From: CALBZH01 sp964538515
GTDB lineage: Bacteria > Desulfobacterota > Syntrophobacteria > Syntrophobacterales > Syntrophobacteraceae
Direction of reading: 5' to 3'
NCBI GenBank assembly: GCA_964538515.1
Contig: CAZIEW010000018.1
Location: 6,962 to 70,961 of the forward strand
Length of the DNA stretch: 64,000 nucleotides
Positions 53,716 to 63,681 of the stretch are shown here, in pieces. The notes beneath the pieces were generated by a model that worked only from the letters and a program-made list of their open reading frames with translations, was not told the origin of the DNA and made no database searches. Each line of letters starts with the position of its first letter. Position 1 is the stretch's first letter. The position numbers were made by a program, and so were the translations under genes.

Positions 53716-54591
53716 ATGAGACCACCCTCATCCATCCCAAAGCCCCCCTGGATTCGCGTCCGCCTTCCTCATGGGGAGGCCTTTCAACGCGTGCGGCAGC
53801 TTGTCCGCAAAGGATCCCTTCACACGGTCTGCGAGGAAGCGCGCTGCCCCAACATGGCCGAATGCTGGGGCTGCGGCACGGCGACGTTTCTCATCCTGGG
53901 CGGCGTGTGCACCCGCAATTGCGGTTTTTGCGCGGTTGCGGCCGGCGCCCCCGCTCCGGTCCGACCCGAGGAGCCGGCTGAAGTGGCCAAGGCGGTTGCC
54001 GCCATGGAGCTCCGGCACGCCGTCATCACGTCCGTCACCCGGGATGATCTCGAAGACGGCGGGGCCTCCGTCTTCGCCGCCGTGATCCGCGAAATCCGCC
54101 AAAGGGTCCCGGGCTGCACGGTCGAGGTTCTGGTGCCCGACTTCCTGGGCAGCAAACGCGCCTTGGAGACCGTCATCGCGGCGAGGCCCGAAATCCTGGG
54201 ACACAACCTCGAGACGGTTCCACGGCTTTACCCCGTGGCTCGTCCTCAGGCCGACTACCGGCGCTCCCTGCAGGTTCTCCAAACCACGAAGGAGACTGAC
54301 CCCGGAATCCTCACCAAATCGGGAATCATGCTCGGCCTCGGAGAAGACCTGGAGGAAATCCACCGCGTCATGCACGACCTGAGAGGCGTCGACTGCGACA
54401 TTCTCACCCTTGGTCAATACTTGAGCCCGTCGCCCCATCATCTTCCCGTACGACGCTACTACAGACCCGACGACTTTGAAGCCCTCGGTCAAACCGCCAG
54501 GAGCATGGGGTTTCGTTGGGCGGAATCCGCGCCTTTGGTACGCAGCTCTTATCATGCCGCCGAGCAAGCGCGTGCGCTTTCCCGTTTGTGA
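53716..54591 (+). CDS. lipA: Lipoyl synthase
   Basis: Radical SAM enzyme inserting two sulfurs into octanoyl-E2. 291 residues. Auxiliary-cluster cysteines CEEARCPNMAECWGCGTATF (CX4CX5C) and radical-SAM CTRNCGFC, then VTRDDLEDGGASVFAAVIRE, VLVPDFLGSKRALETVIAA, HNLETVPRLYP and GLGEDLEEIHRVMHDLR. The C-terminal cluster Ser is in PLVRSSYHA. Last gene of the pdh-lpd-lip unit, two bases after lipB. Confidence 0.95.
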   Translation: MRPPSSIPKPPWIRVRLPHGEAFQRVRQLVRKGSLHTVCEEARCPNMAECWGCGTATFLILGGVCTRNCGFCAVAAGAPAPVRPEEPAEVAKAVAAMELRHAVITSVTRDDLEDGGASVFAAVIREIRQRVPGCTVEVLVPDFLGSKRALETVIAARPEILGHNLETVPRLYPVARPQADYRRSLQVLQTTKETDPGILTKSGIMLGLGEDLEEIHRVMHDLRGVDCDILTLGQYLSPSPHHLPVRRYYRPDDFEALGQTARSMGFRWAESAPLVRSSYHAAEQARALSRL

Positions 54592-54737
54592 GCCGTCCCG
54601 AGCGATCGGCGAACCATCGGAATGGATGAGATCCTTAGGGGGTAAGCTGCCGCGATCGCCAAACCGGGCCACAAGGGGAACGCTGTCGTGCAGCGCCAAC
54701 TGCTTTCTCAGTGCCTCCCTCTCTCGGCATCTCGCTC

Positions 54738-55349
54738 TCACCCCGTTTCCCGCTCTTCCATCTCCCGGTCCTGTTGCCCGCCGAGCAGGATCTGTCCCGT
54801 CATGGCACCCACGAAGGCCAGGAACATGTCCCACTGGGTATCCCAGGGATCGCCTTGGGAACCGAGGAAGGCGTCGGCCCCCTGACCGAGGATGAGCGCT
54901 GCCCACCATTCGATGAATTCGTAAAAGGCACTGATGGCCAGACAAACGCACGTAACGATGAAAAAGAGCCAGCCTCCCCGCCTCAAGGGGGTGCAGCGCA
55001 ACAGGACTTCCCGAGTGAGGAGGGCAGGGATGAACCCTTGGGCGAGGTGACCCAGTCGGTCGTAGTGGTTCCGTCCAAGGTGGAAAAGCTCCTGGACCCA
55101 GAATCCGAGAGGGACTTCGGCGTAGGTGTAATGGGCGCCGAGCATGAGGATGAGAGCGTGAGCAAAAACCAGCCGGTAAGCCAGCGGCGTCATGCGGAAG
55201 CGACCGTACACCCCAACCAGGATTGGCACCCCGAGAAATAGGGGAAAGACTTCCATCAGCCACGTGGGATAGTCATGAGGGTTGATTGCGGAGACAAACA
55301 GAGCGACCGCTCCGACGATCAGCAACAACAACGGCTCCTTCTGTCTCAT
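54738..55349 (-). CDS. DUF2238 (YjdF-like) inner membrane protein
   Basis: 203-residue membrane protein with about six hydrophobic helices, of the DUF2238/YjdF family. Characteristic residues are GVYGRFRMTPLAYRLVFAHA, LGAHYTYAEVPLG, RNHYDRLGHLAQGFIPALL and the C-terminal AFYEFIEWW plus GDPWDTQWDM, where conserved acidic and Trp residues cluster. Function unknown. GAGGAT precedes ATG 55349. It sits between lipA and mutS, convergent with lipA. Confidence 0.88.
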   Translation of the reverse strand: MRQKEPLLLLIVGAVALFVSAINPHDYPTWLMEVFPLFLGVPILVGVYGRFRMTPLAYRLVFAHALILMLGAHYTYAEVPLGFWVQELFHLGRNHYDRLGHLAQGFIPALLTREVLLRCTPLRRGGWLFFIVTCVCLAISAFYEFIEWWAALILGQGADAFLGSQGDPWDTQWDMFLAFVGAMTGQILLGGQQDREMEERETG

Positions 55350-55530
55350 GGAACATCCTCGATAGGAGTTGGGGCTTCAGGGTGAACGGGTCTCCAAGAA
55401 AACCTTTCAATTCACCGGTGTCAATGTGGTAATACCATGCCCAAACGGCTCATGAGAATCGGACGTGCGACCCGGATCCGACCTTTCGAGCCACTCCAGA
55501 AAGACCCGGGTCCAGGAGCTACGGCGGAGC

Positions 55531-58290
55531 ATGATCAAGACCACCCCCATGATGCAGCAGTACCTGGAGATCAAGGCCCAATATCCCGACGCCTTGCTGC
55601 TCTACAGGATGGGGGATTTCTACGAAATGTTCCTGGAAGACGCCACGGTTGCCGCCCGCATCCTGGACATCGCCCTCACCTCGCGCGACCGCAGTGCCGA
55701 GAATCCGATTCCCATGTGCGGGGTACCCTACCACGCGGCGGAGGCTTATGTCCCCAAACTGGTCGCCGCCGGTTACAAGGTCGCCATTTGCGACCAGGTG
55801 GAGGATCCTCGAAAGGCCAAAGGCCTCGTCAAACGCGAAGTGACACGCGTCATCACGCCCGGTTTGATCCTGGAGAGCCAGAACCTGTCGGCCGACCAGC
55901 CCAACTACCTCGCGGCGGTCTCCGTTTCCGAATCGGATGGGATCGCCGGGCTCGCCTACCTGGACATCTCCACCGGCGACTTCAGAGTGATCGAGCTGGG
56001 CTCCAAAGAAGACTTGGTCGAGGAGATCCTGCGTGTAGCGCCCAAGGAGCTGTTGCTCTCCGCAGAGGTTGAGACGACGTGGCTCTCGCGGTTGCAGCGG
56101 CAGCTGGCCCTGCTTGTAGTCCCCGTCGATGGGGATCATTTCGACCGATCCCGCGCCGAGGAGCGACTCATTCAGCATTTTCGCGTCCATTCCCTGGAAG
56201 GGTTTGGCATCCATCGCATGGACAGGGGAATCGAAGCGGCTGGGGCCATCCTGCTGTATATCCGGCGAAATCTGCTGGGCTCGTGCGACCATGTGAAGCA
56301 GCTGGTGCCCTATAGCCGGGCCGATTACATGGTACTGGATGAAGCCACGGTCCGCAACCTCGAGATCTTTCAGTCCCAGAGTTTTCGGGGACGCAAGGGG
56401 TCCCTCCTCGACGTCCTGGACAAGACCCGGACGGCCATGGGCGCACGCACGATTCAGCAGTGGCTGCGCTACCCGCTGCTCGATCTCGATCGGATTCAGT
56501 ATCGTCTATCGGCAGTCGCGGATCTGGTGGGGCATGGGGACGTTCGCGACCTTCTGCGCGACATTCTCGGAAAGATGAGCGATTTCGAGCGGCTCACCGG
56601 ACGCGTCAGCACCGGGACGGCGGGACCCCGGGATCTGGTGGCGCTCAAGCGATCCCTTCAGCTTCTCCCTGCGGTGGAAGCGTTGCTGGCGCGGCTGTCG
56701 GGCAAAGGAGACGGAGACAGCGCTTTCCAGCCTGGGGAGGCGACCCTTTCCGGAACGGAGTCTGGTGATGGCTCAGTGCCGCATCTGCTCGATGAGATTC
56801 TGGCGCGGTGGGATGGGCTCCAGGATGTGGCGGACCGGATCGAGCATATCCTCGCCGACCCGCCTCCCGCCGGCCTGAGTGCGGGCGGAGCCATTCTTCC
56901 CGGGGTCCATGCGGAGCTGGACCATTACGTTCGGCTGAGCAGCGATGCCAAGGGCTGGATGGCGGACTACGAAGCCAATCAGCGACAGCGGACGGGAATC
57001 GCTTCGCTAAAGGTTCGCTATAACAAGGTTTTCGGGTATTATATCGAGGTTTCCAAGGCCAATCTGGCTGCGGTTCCCGAGGACTATTCCCGCAAGCAGA
57101 CCTTGGTCGGCGCAGAGCGGTTCATCACCGAGGAGCTGAAGGTATTCGAAACGCAGGTGCTGGAAGCGGATGAGAAGCGGCTCGAGCTTGAGCAGCAGAT
57201 TTTTGCAGATCTAAGAGCGGCGGTCGGCGCGGAAAGCGCCCGCATTCAGGACATGGCACGGCGCATTGGCGAGCTGGACTGCATCTCGGGTCTTGCGGAA
57301 GCTGCCGCACGGCACGATTACTGCCGTCCCGAGCTCAACAACGGGGACTCTCTGTTCATTCATGACGGGCGTCACCCGGTGATCGAGCGCTTCCTTCCCG
57401 AGGGAGGTTTTGTTCCCAACGACCTCGAGCTGAACCAGCATGATCAGCAGCTGCTCGTGATCACGGGCCCCAACATGGCCGGGAAGTCGACCATCCTTCG
57501 GCAGGCAGCGCTCATCGTGCTGATGGCCCACATTGGGAGCTTCGTGCCGGCGAGCGCCGCGCGAATCGGACTGGTCGATCGCATATTCACGAGAGTGGGC
57601 GCCTCCGACGACTTGGCTCGTGGCCGTTCGACCTTTATGGTTGAAATGCAGGAAACATCCAATATCCTTCACCAGGCGACGCCGAAGAGTCTTCTCATTT
57701 TGGATGAAATCGGGCGAGGAACCAGCACCTACGACGGAATGAGCATTGCGTGGGCGGTCGCGGAATATCTTCACGACCTCCAGGGTGTCGGGGTGAAGGC
57801 GCTTTTCGCCACCCATTACCATGAGCTGACCGAGCTCGCGGCCTCGCGGCCTCGGGTTAAGAATTTCAACGTGGCCATCAAGGAGTGGGAAGGCGAGATC
57901 CTTTTTTTCCACAAGCTGGTGGCAGGGGGCGTGAGCCGAAGTTACGGGATTCAGGTGGCTCGACTTGCGGGGCTGCCGGAGCCGGTCACCCGGCGGGCCG
58001 GCGATATCCTGGCACGGATCGAGCGCGGTGAATCCTTTCTGGTCCCTGCCGGTTTCGTCAACAGGAAACGTAAGCCGAAGGGGAAGATTCAGGAGGCAGG
58101 GGTGCAGCTCGGCATGTTTCAAACCTCGATGGATTGGCTGCGTGACCAAATCCTGGGGCTCGACATGGATCACCTGACGCCGCTGGCAGCGTTGCAGACC
58201 CTCTATGCCTTGAGGGAGCAGATTCGACGCACCCACCGCGACGGATCGGGCGACAGCGCCGGCGCTCCCGGATCCGCGAGCCAAGCATGA
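55531..58290 (+). CDS. mutS: DNA mismatch repair protein MutS
   Basis: 919-residue mismatch sensor. N-terminal mismatch-recognition domain with the Phe-X-Glu wedge in LLYRMGDFYEMFLEDA, connector and core domains, clamp, and the C-terminal ABC-type ATPase with Walker A ITGPNMAGKSTILRQ (about residue 645-660), DDLARGRSTFMVEMQETSNI and Walker B SLLILDEIGRGTSTYDG, then ATHYHELTELA. ATG 55531 (MIKTTPMMQQYLEIK) is family-like; the frame is open to 55465. A Ser/Gly-rich insertion at about 395-430 is unusual but lies in a loop of the core. Overlaps the amidase gene as ATGA. Confidence 0.96.
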   Translation: MIKTTPMMQQYLEIKAQYPDALLLYRMGDFYEMFLEDATVAARILDIALTSRDRSAENPIPMCGVPYHAAEAYVPKLVAAGYKVAICDQVEDPRKAKGLVKREVTRVITPGLILESQNLSADQPNYLAAVSVSESDGIAGLAYLDISTGDFRVIELGSKEDLVEEILRVAPKELLLSAEVETTWLSRLQRQLALLVVPVDGDHFDRSRAEERLIQHFRVHSLEGFGIHRMDRGIEAAGAILLYIRRNLLGSCDHVKQLVPYSRADYMVLDEATVRNLEIFQSQSFRGRKGSLLDVLDKTRTAMGARTIQQWLRYPLLDLDRIQYRLSAVADLVGHGDVRDLLRDILGKMSDFERLTGRVSTGTAGPRDLVALKRSLQLLPAVEALLARLSGKGDGDSAFQPGEATLSGTESGDGSVPHLLDEILARWDGLQDVADRIEHILADPPPAGLSAGGAILPGVHAELDHYVRLSSDAKGWMADYEANQRQRTGIASLKVRYNKVFGYYIEVSKANLAAVPEDYSRKQTLVGAERFITEELKVFETQVLEADEKRLELEQQIFADLRAAVGAESARIQDMARRIGELDCISGLAEAAARHDYCRPELNNGDSLFIHDGRHPVIERFLPEGGFVPNDLELNQHDQQLLVITGPNMAGKSTILRQAALIVLMAHIGSFVPASAARIGLVDRIFTRVGASDDLARGRSTFMVEMQETSNILHQATPKSLLILDEIGRGTSTYDGMSIAWAVAEYLHDLQGVGVKALFATHYHELTELAASRPRVKNFNVAIKEWEGEILFFHKLVAGGVSRSYGIQVARLAGLPEPVTRRAGDILARIERGESFLVPAGFVNRKRKPKGKIQEAGVQLGMFQTSMDWLRDQILGLDMDHLTPLAALQTLYALREQIRRTHRDGSGDSAGAPGSASQA

Positions 58291-60218
58291 GCGCAGCAAA
58301 CGGGTTAGACAATCGACCGAGAAACCGATGCACGACGCAATGGGCCTGCGTCGTATTGGGTTTTTGCGCGCTCATCGCAGGGATTCTGATGATCTCTGTT
58401 GACTCGGAGGCGACAGGAACGGCCGAGGAAATCTACAGCAATGCGCGCAATGAGTACCGAAGCGCGCTCGGAATCGGGGATAAGGATCGCAAGATCGAAG
58501 CCCTGAGACACTGTATTCAGCTGCTCCAGGAGGTGGAGAAGGTCGACACGCACGGGGACCTGGCTGCAAAACGACTCTATCTTATGGGACAATGCCACCA
58601 CCTGGTTTACGATGCGGCAAAGAAGCAGGAGGACCGGGATGCCGCGCTGCAGCATTACCGACTTCTGGTCGAAAAATTCCCGGAAGATCCCCTTGCTGAT
58701 GACGCTCAGTATCTCAAGGGGGTTCTCCTTGCTCCCGATGACCCCAGCCAGGCTCTGGTCGAGCTCAAAAAGGTAAGCATGTTTTTCCCGGGGGGGGACT
58801 CAAAGCCCAAGGCCGTCCAAATGGCGGCGCAGCTTGAGCGCCAGCTCGGATGCAAGGACAATTCCAAGAAAGCGGCCGAGACCGCAATGCCGCAGGTGGC
58901 CGTTTCGCCCCTCTTGTCCGCCGATCAGGGAAGTCAGACCGAAGCCGCGCAGAGCGCCAAGACGACCGCATCCAAGAACCGGCCGGGCAAAAAAGCGGAG
59001 GTGACCGCTGACAAGTCGAGCATTAAATGCCCGGCTGTCGCCGAGCTACAGAACATCCAACATTGGACGGGAGAAGATTATACCCGCGTCGCGATCTACA
59101 CGAGTACACCGGTGGCTTTCCAGGAGCAGGCTTACCTGCAGGATCCCAAGCATCAGAAGCCTGCCCAGATTCTTGTCGATCTAAAGGGCTGCGCGGTGAA
59201 CCCTCGTCTGGGGAGTCCTCAGAAGATCGACGACGCCTTTCTCGAAGGGGTCAATGCCATCCAACTTGACGCCTCGAAAACACGCATCATACTGGATGCG
59301 AGGTCGTTGGATCGATACCGCATCTTTACCTTGTCAGATCCCTTTCGGATCATCGTCGACATCCAGGGGAAGAAGGCGGTCCAGCAGCCCGCTGGGGCTC
59401 CGTCACGCGCTGCCTCATCTCCAGGCCCCGCCCCGGCTCAGCCCCAGCCGCCTTCACCTCAGCCCTCGCGGCCAACGGCGGATCGGCTCCCTAGCCTGGC
59501 CCGCCAACTGGGCCTCGAGGTGAACCGTATCGTTCTCGATCCGGGCCATGGGGGCAAAGACAAGGGGGCCACCGGCCCCGGGGGCGTCCACGAAAAAAAC
59601 GTCACCCTCGCGATCGCACTGGAGCTCAAGGGGCTGATCGAGGAGAAGTTGAATTGTCAGGTGCTTCTCACACGGACCAAGGACCGATTTGTGTCGCTCG
59701 AGGAGCGAACCGCCTTTGCCAACGCCCACAAGGCGGATCTCTTCGTTTCCATCCACACCAATGCAAACGAGGACAAAAGCCTCACGGGGACGGAAACCTA
59801 TTTTCTCAACTTTTCCAAGGACAAAGAGTCGGCCCGGGTCGCTGCCCTGGAAAACGCAACCTCCACCAAGCGGATCAGCGATCTCGAGACGATCCTGCAC
59901 GATCTGATGCGAAACACCAAGATCAAGGAATCGTCCCAGTTGGCCACGGCGGTTCACCGCCAGGTCGTCAAGCACATCCGGGCCAAGGAGCAGGAGCGCG
60001 TGCGCGATCTGGGAGTGAAGCAGGCACCGTTTTGTGTGCTGATCGGCGCCGAGATGCCATGCATTCTGATTGAAACGGCGTTCATCACGAATCCCAAGGA
60101 GGAGACACGTCTGAAGGACAAGGAGTTCCAAAAGGAGCTGGCCAAGGGAATTGCATCGGGGCTGGAAGTGTACATGCGTCAGATGAAGAGTCTCGCTCAG
60201 GCAGGGGACCGGCCATGA
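58287..60218 (+). CDS. amiC: N-acetylmuramoyl-L-alanine amidase (AmiC-like) with TPR and AMIN domains
   Basis: 643-residue exported cell-wall amidase that cuts the stem peptide from peptidoglycan, usually at septation. N-terminal membrane segment/signal (CVVLGFCALIAGILMISVD), a tetratricopeptide-like region (about 45-185, YRLLVEKFPEDPLADDAQYL), an AMIN domain (DYTRVAIYTSTPVAFQEQAY to FRIIVDIQG), a Pro/Ser-rich linker (about 370-400), and the Amidase_3 domain with zinc ligands in VLDPGHGGKDKGATGP, Glu after HEKNVTLAIALEL, FVSIHTNAN, and catalytic Glu in CILIETAFITNPKEE. Overlaps mutS and the RNase gene by 4 bases on each side. Confidence 0.92.
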   Translation: MSAANGLDNRPRNRCTTQWACVVLGFCALIAGILMISVDSEATGTAEEIYSNARNEYRSALGIGDKDRKIEALRHCIQLLQEVEKVDTHGDLAAKRLYLMGQCHHLVYDAAKKQEDRDAALQHYRLLVEKFPEDPLADDAQYLKGVLLAPDDPSQALVELKKVSMFFPGGDSKPKAVQMAAQLERQLGCKDNSKKAAETAMPQVAVSPLLSADQGSQTEAAQSAKTTASKNRPGKKAEVTADKSSIKCPAVAELQNIQHWTGEDYTRVAIYTSTPVAFQEQAYLQDPKHQKPAQILVDLKGCAVNPRLGSPQKIDDAFLEGVNAIQLDASKTRIILDARSLDRYRIFTLSDPFRIIVDIQGKKAVQQPAGAPSRAASSPGPAPAQPQPPSPQPSRPTADRLPSLARQLGLEVNRIVLDPGHGGKDKGATGPGGVHEKNVTLAIALELKGLIEEKLNCQVLLTRTKDRFVSLEERTAFANAHKADLFVSIHTNANEDKSLTGTETYFLNFSKDKESARVAALENATSTKRISDLETILHDLMRNTKIKESSQLATAVHRQVVKHIRAKEQERVRDLGVKQAPFCVLIGAEMPCILIETAFITNPKEETRLKDKEFQKELAKGIASGLEVYMRQMKSLAQAGDRP

Positions 60219-62272
60219 CTTCGACTGAAACGGAGGTTGTACCGGGGACCCTGGTCGAGTTTTTCGAGAACCGCCAGGTGCTGTGCGGCGTTTGCACGGC
60301 GGTCAAGGGCAATCGCCTTGCGATCCTGACCGAGCAAAACAAGGAGGCCAGTCTCAGTCAGAGTCGCCTGGTCCATGTGTCGAGAGAAACCCTGGATCTA
60401 AAGCTGAGCCGAGATGAGCTGGTGTCCAAGCTTCAGGCTGCGTCCGCTGTCAGAAAGCACCTCATGGCGGATGTGAGCGTGGAGGAGCTTTGGTCGCTCC
60501 TGGAATCTGAATCCGAAGGCTTCAGCGTACGGGACCTGGCGGAGCTCATCTTCAGCGGGGTTGTCTCAGATCACCATGTGGCGGCGACCCAGCGCGTGCT
60601 GTTTCAAGATCGCCTCTACTTCCAGTTCAAAGATGGGCAGTTCATCGCCCGGTCTTCGGATAAGATCGAGCAGCGGCGCGTGGAGCTCGAGCGAGAAGAG
60701 GCGAGGGCCGCCAGGATTGAGAGCGGGGCCCAGTGGCTGCAGACCATTTGGAATCGGAAGGCCCGGCCCGTGGTTCCCGCCGAGCAGCAAGACCTGGTTG
60801 ACTGGATAAAGAGCTATTGCCTGTTCGGACAGGAATCCCCCGAAGCGGCACTGGTGAAGGAGCTGTTCAAGCGGGCCTCGATTCCGCCCCAGCAAAGCTC
60901 GGCCTTTCGCCTCCTCGTACGTCTGGGAATCTGGAGGGAAGACGAGAACCTGTATCTCCACGAGGAGAATATCAGCCCCCAGTTTCCAGCCCCTGTGGAG
61001 GAGCTCGCCAAGCGGGTGGCCGCCATAGACTGGCTTTCCCGCTGGGACAAGAGCACGCGGCGCGATCTGAGGCATCTGCATGCGTTTACGATCGACAGTG
61101 TCCTCACGCGGGACTATGACGACGCACTGAGCATCGAAACGCTGCAGGACGGCACCGTGGAGGTGGGCGTTCACATCGCCGACGCGGCGGAGATGATCTC
61201 CAAAGGGGATGATCTGGACCGGGAGGCGGAAAACCGCGCTAGCTCCATCTATCTCCCGGACGGACGCATCACCATGCTGCCGACAACCCTTTCCGAGGGA
61301 CTTTGCAGCCTGCGCGCAGGCGACGACCGCCTTGCCGTCAGCTTTCTCATGCGCTTCGACGAAGAGGGGACGATGCTGAGCCATGACATCTGCACCAGTG
61401 TGGTCCGCATCCGCGATCAGCTGACCTATGAAGAAGTCAACGAGCGCGTCCGAAAAGAGCCCCACCTGGAGAGGCTTTACGACCTCGCCCTCAAGCACCG
61501 GCAGCGGCGGCTCGCCCAGGGAGCCATCATCCTTCCGCTCCCGGAGATCCACGTCTATGTGAATCCGGTCGGAATGATCCAGATCTCACGCTACGAGAAG
61601 GAAACCCCAAGCCAGATCATGGTCTCGGAATGGATGATTGCCGCCAATGCTCTCACCGCGGCATTTTTGGCCGACCGGAAGATACCGACGCTGTTCAGAA
61701 ATCAGGCGGAATGCAAGCCGGAGACGGATTTCGTCCACAGTCAGTACGAGCTCTTTTATGTCTACCGTCAGCGACGGCTGTTCGCTCGGGCCGAAATGGA
61801 TGTTGAGCCACGCGGCCATTGCAGTCTCGCACTGCCGCACTACACCATGGTGACTTCCCCCATCCGGCGTTTTTCCGACCTTGTGGTCCAGCGCCAGCTC
61901 AAACAGGCCCTGGCATCCGAGAAGCCCCTCTACAGCGAGGACGAGCTGCGTCAGTTGATCGCAAAGCTGGGTAGCATTCAGACCAAGATCGCGTTCATAC
62001 AAAGGAAATGGACCCGTTATTGGCTGCTCAAGTACCTGGAGCAGGAGGATGTGCAAACCCTGGAGGCGCTCGTCCTGGAGGCCAATGATCGGTTCGCCCA
62101 CGTCCTCCTTCCGGATTATCTGATGGAAGCAAACGTGCCCCTGCCCGAGAAGGGCGCGGTTCAGCGGGGCGAGTTGATTCGGATCCGAGTGGACAAGGTC
62201 CACCCCAGGGATGACATCCTGCGTCTTCAGCTCCTGCGCCCTCCCGCCGGCTCTCCGGATGCGACAGCCTGA
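60215..62272 (+). CDS. Ribonuclease II/R family (RNB-domain) exoribonuclease
   Basis: 685-residue 3'-5' exoribonuclease of the RNB family. The catalytic block is FTIDSVLTRDYDDALSIE, whose aspartates bind the metal, followed by VGVHIADAAEMI, YLPDGRITMLPTTLSEGLCS and the C-terminal HYTMVTSPIRRFSDLVVQRQL. The N-terminal ~270 residues lack clear paired cold-shock domains and resemble the divergent RNase II-like enzymes of cyanobacteria and deltaproteobacteria. The C-terminal S1-like part is short. ATG 60215 overlaps the amidase stop. Confidence 0.9.
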   Translation: MTSTETEVVPGTLVEFFENRQVLCGVCTAVKGNRLAILTEQNKEASLSQSRLVHVSRETLDLKLSRDELVSKLQAASAVRKHLMADVSVEELWSLLESESEGFSVRDLAELIFSGVVSDHHVAATQRVLFQDRLYFQFKDGQFIARSSDKIEQRRVELEREEARAARIESGAQWLQTIWNRKARPVVPAEQQDLVDWIKSYCLFGQESPEAALVKELFKRASIPPQQSSAFRLLVRLGIWREDENLYLHEENISPQFPAPVEELAKRVAAIDWLSRWDKSTRRDLRHLHAFTIDSVLTRDYDDALSIETLQDGTVEVGVHIADAAEMISKGDDLDREAENRASSIYLPDGRITMLPTTLSEGLCSLRAGDDRLAVSFLMRFDEEGTMLSHDICTSVVRIRDQLTYEEVNERVRKEPHLERLYDLALKHRQRRLAQGAIILPLPEIHVYVNPVGMIQISRYEKETPSQIMVSEWMIAANALTAAFLADRKIPTLFRNQAECKPETDFVHSQYELFYVYRQRRLFARAEMDVEPRGHCSLALPHYTMVTSPIRRFSDLVVQRQLKQALASEKPLYSEDELRQLIAKLGSIQTKIAFIQRKWTRYWLLKYLEQEDVQTLEALVLEANDRFAHVLLPDYLMEANVPLPEKGAVQRGELIRIRVDKVHPRDDILRLQLLRPPAGSPDATA

Positions 62273-62351
62273 GGGGGCGACGCTACGAGGAAACGATCGT
62301 CTTGAAAGGGTGCGTGACCGTGTGTCATGCGCCCATTGGAGAGCATATTGT

Positions 62352-62993
62352 ATGAGCGAGCTCGCAGCCATCTTTGCCGGGTCATTTGCCCTCGCCCTCT
62401 CCGGGGCTCTCATGCCGGGTCCCCTTTTCACGATTACCATCACCGAATCCGCCAGGCGGGGCTTCGTCGCCGGTCCCCTTCTCATGACAGGACACGCGGT
62501 TCTGGAGCTGGCCTTGGTTGCAGCGATCCTGCACGGGCTCGGGAAGTTCCTGGAGCTGCCGTTCGTGCTCGGGACCATTGGACTGATTGGAGGATCTCTC
62601 CTGGTCTATTTCGGCATTGACATGATGCGGGCTGCCGGGGACCTCAGCCTGAGCAGAGCTTCGGAGACTCCCTCGGACGGTTATGCGAAGCATCCCCTTG
62701 TGCTGGGCATTCTCACCAGTCTCGCCAATCCCTATTGGACGCTCTGGTGGGCCACCATCGGACTGGGTTATCTCGTCGCCGCCAAACGATTCGGCTTCAT
62801 TGGCATCGTCTGCTTTTTTCTCGGGCACATCGCTGCGGACTTTGCCTGGTACAGCCTGGTTTCCTTCAGCATCAGCCGCGGCAAGTCCTTCCTCTCGGAC
62901 AAAGGCTACCGCGGCCTGGTCCGAGCCTGCGGCACAATCCTGCTCTGCTTTGGAGGCTGGTTCCTGTACGGGGCGAAAGAAAACCTCCTCTGA
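62352..62993 (+). CDS. LysE/RhtB-family amino-acid exporter-like protein
   Basis: 213-residue inner-membrane protein with six hydrophobic segments. The LysE signature ALMPGPLFTITITESARRGF opens TM1, with GHAVLELALVAAILHGLG and LGILTSLANPYWTLWWATIG as further family blocks. Likely exports a basic or neutral amino acid; substrate unknown. ATG 62352 follows GGAGAG; the open frame from 62211 overlaps the RNase gene and is not family-like. 79 bases after the RNase gene on the same strand. Confidence 0.88.
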   Translation: MSELAAIFAGSFALALSGALMPGPLFTITITESARRGFVAGPLLMTGHAVLELALVAAILHGLGKFLELPFVLGTIGLIGGSLLVYFGIDMMRAAGDLSLSRASETPSDGYAKHPLVLGILTSLANPYWTLWWATIGLGYLVAAKRFGFIGIVCFFLGHIAADFAWYSLVSFSISRGKSFLSDKGYRGLVRACGTILLCFGGWFLYGAKENLL

Positions 62994-63023
62994 TGCTCCT
63001 GCAATGAAACGAGGTCGTGACGC

Positions 63024-63422
63024 TTGCACCCAAAGACCAGTGCCATCGACTGGGCACGATTGACCGCTGAATTCCTCGCCTATGATGTGCCTCCTGAAAT
63101 CGCCGGCCACAATGCTGACGTTTTCGAGAACGCTTTGCTGAAGCCCCTTCCCCGGTTCGCCCAGACCCTTCTTGACCGGCGAGTGGCGCACGTCGGAAGC
63201 TTTACCGAGGCCGTTCGCGCCCTCTACGGCTTCTTGCTTGAAAAGCGTTATGAAGAGCGGTTGAACTTGCTGCATTTCGCTTTTTCCATCTTTGACGAGG
63301 AATCGCCTCTTCCAGAGGACATCGTCGCCCGCACCCCATTTCCCCATGAAGAGGGATTCCCCAGCTATCGGTATCACGGGAATGCCGACAGCGTCATCTG
63401 CATACCAGACGATCAGCCTTGA
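63024..63422 (+). CDS. Hypothetical protein
   Basis: 132-residue protein with no recognised family. It is acidic and helical (LTAEFLAYDVPPEIAGHNAD, LLHFAFSIFDEESPLPED), without signal peptide or membrane segment. The start appears to be TTG 63024, since GAGGT lies nine bases upstream and no ATG is in frame near the beginning. It follows the exporter gene by 30 bases, so cotranscription is likely. Confidence 0.55.
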   Translation: MHPKTSAIDWARLTAEFLAYDVPPEIAGHNADVFENALLKPLPRFAQTLLDRRVAHVGSFTEAVRALYGFLLEKRYEERLNLLHFAFSIFDEESPLPEDIVARTPFPHEEGFPSYRYHGNADSVICIPDDQP

Positions 63423-63681
63423 GACACCATATTACATTTGCATCGAAGCCCCCTCTATGCTATCTGTCCACCCCAGTTCCCACGGGGCATCACCCTGTGG
63501 AAGCAGGAGCGAGCAACGTACTGATCGCCCGAACATCGGTCGGGCTCGGCGGTTTCGGCTTCGATCCCCACGCACCCTCTCAGGGCAGGCACTAAAAAAA
63601 GGTTGCCTTATACTTTTGGGTGTGCTAGGAGATGGGGCTTCCTTGACAGGGTACTTGGAAAGGAAGTTGTTGGCGACCTGT

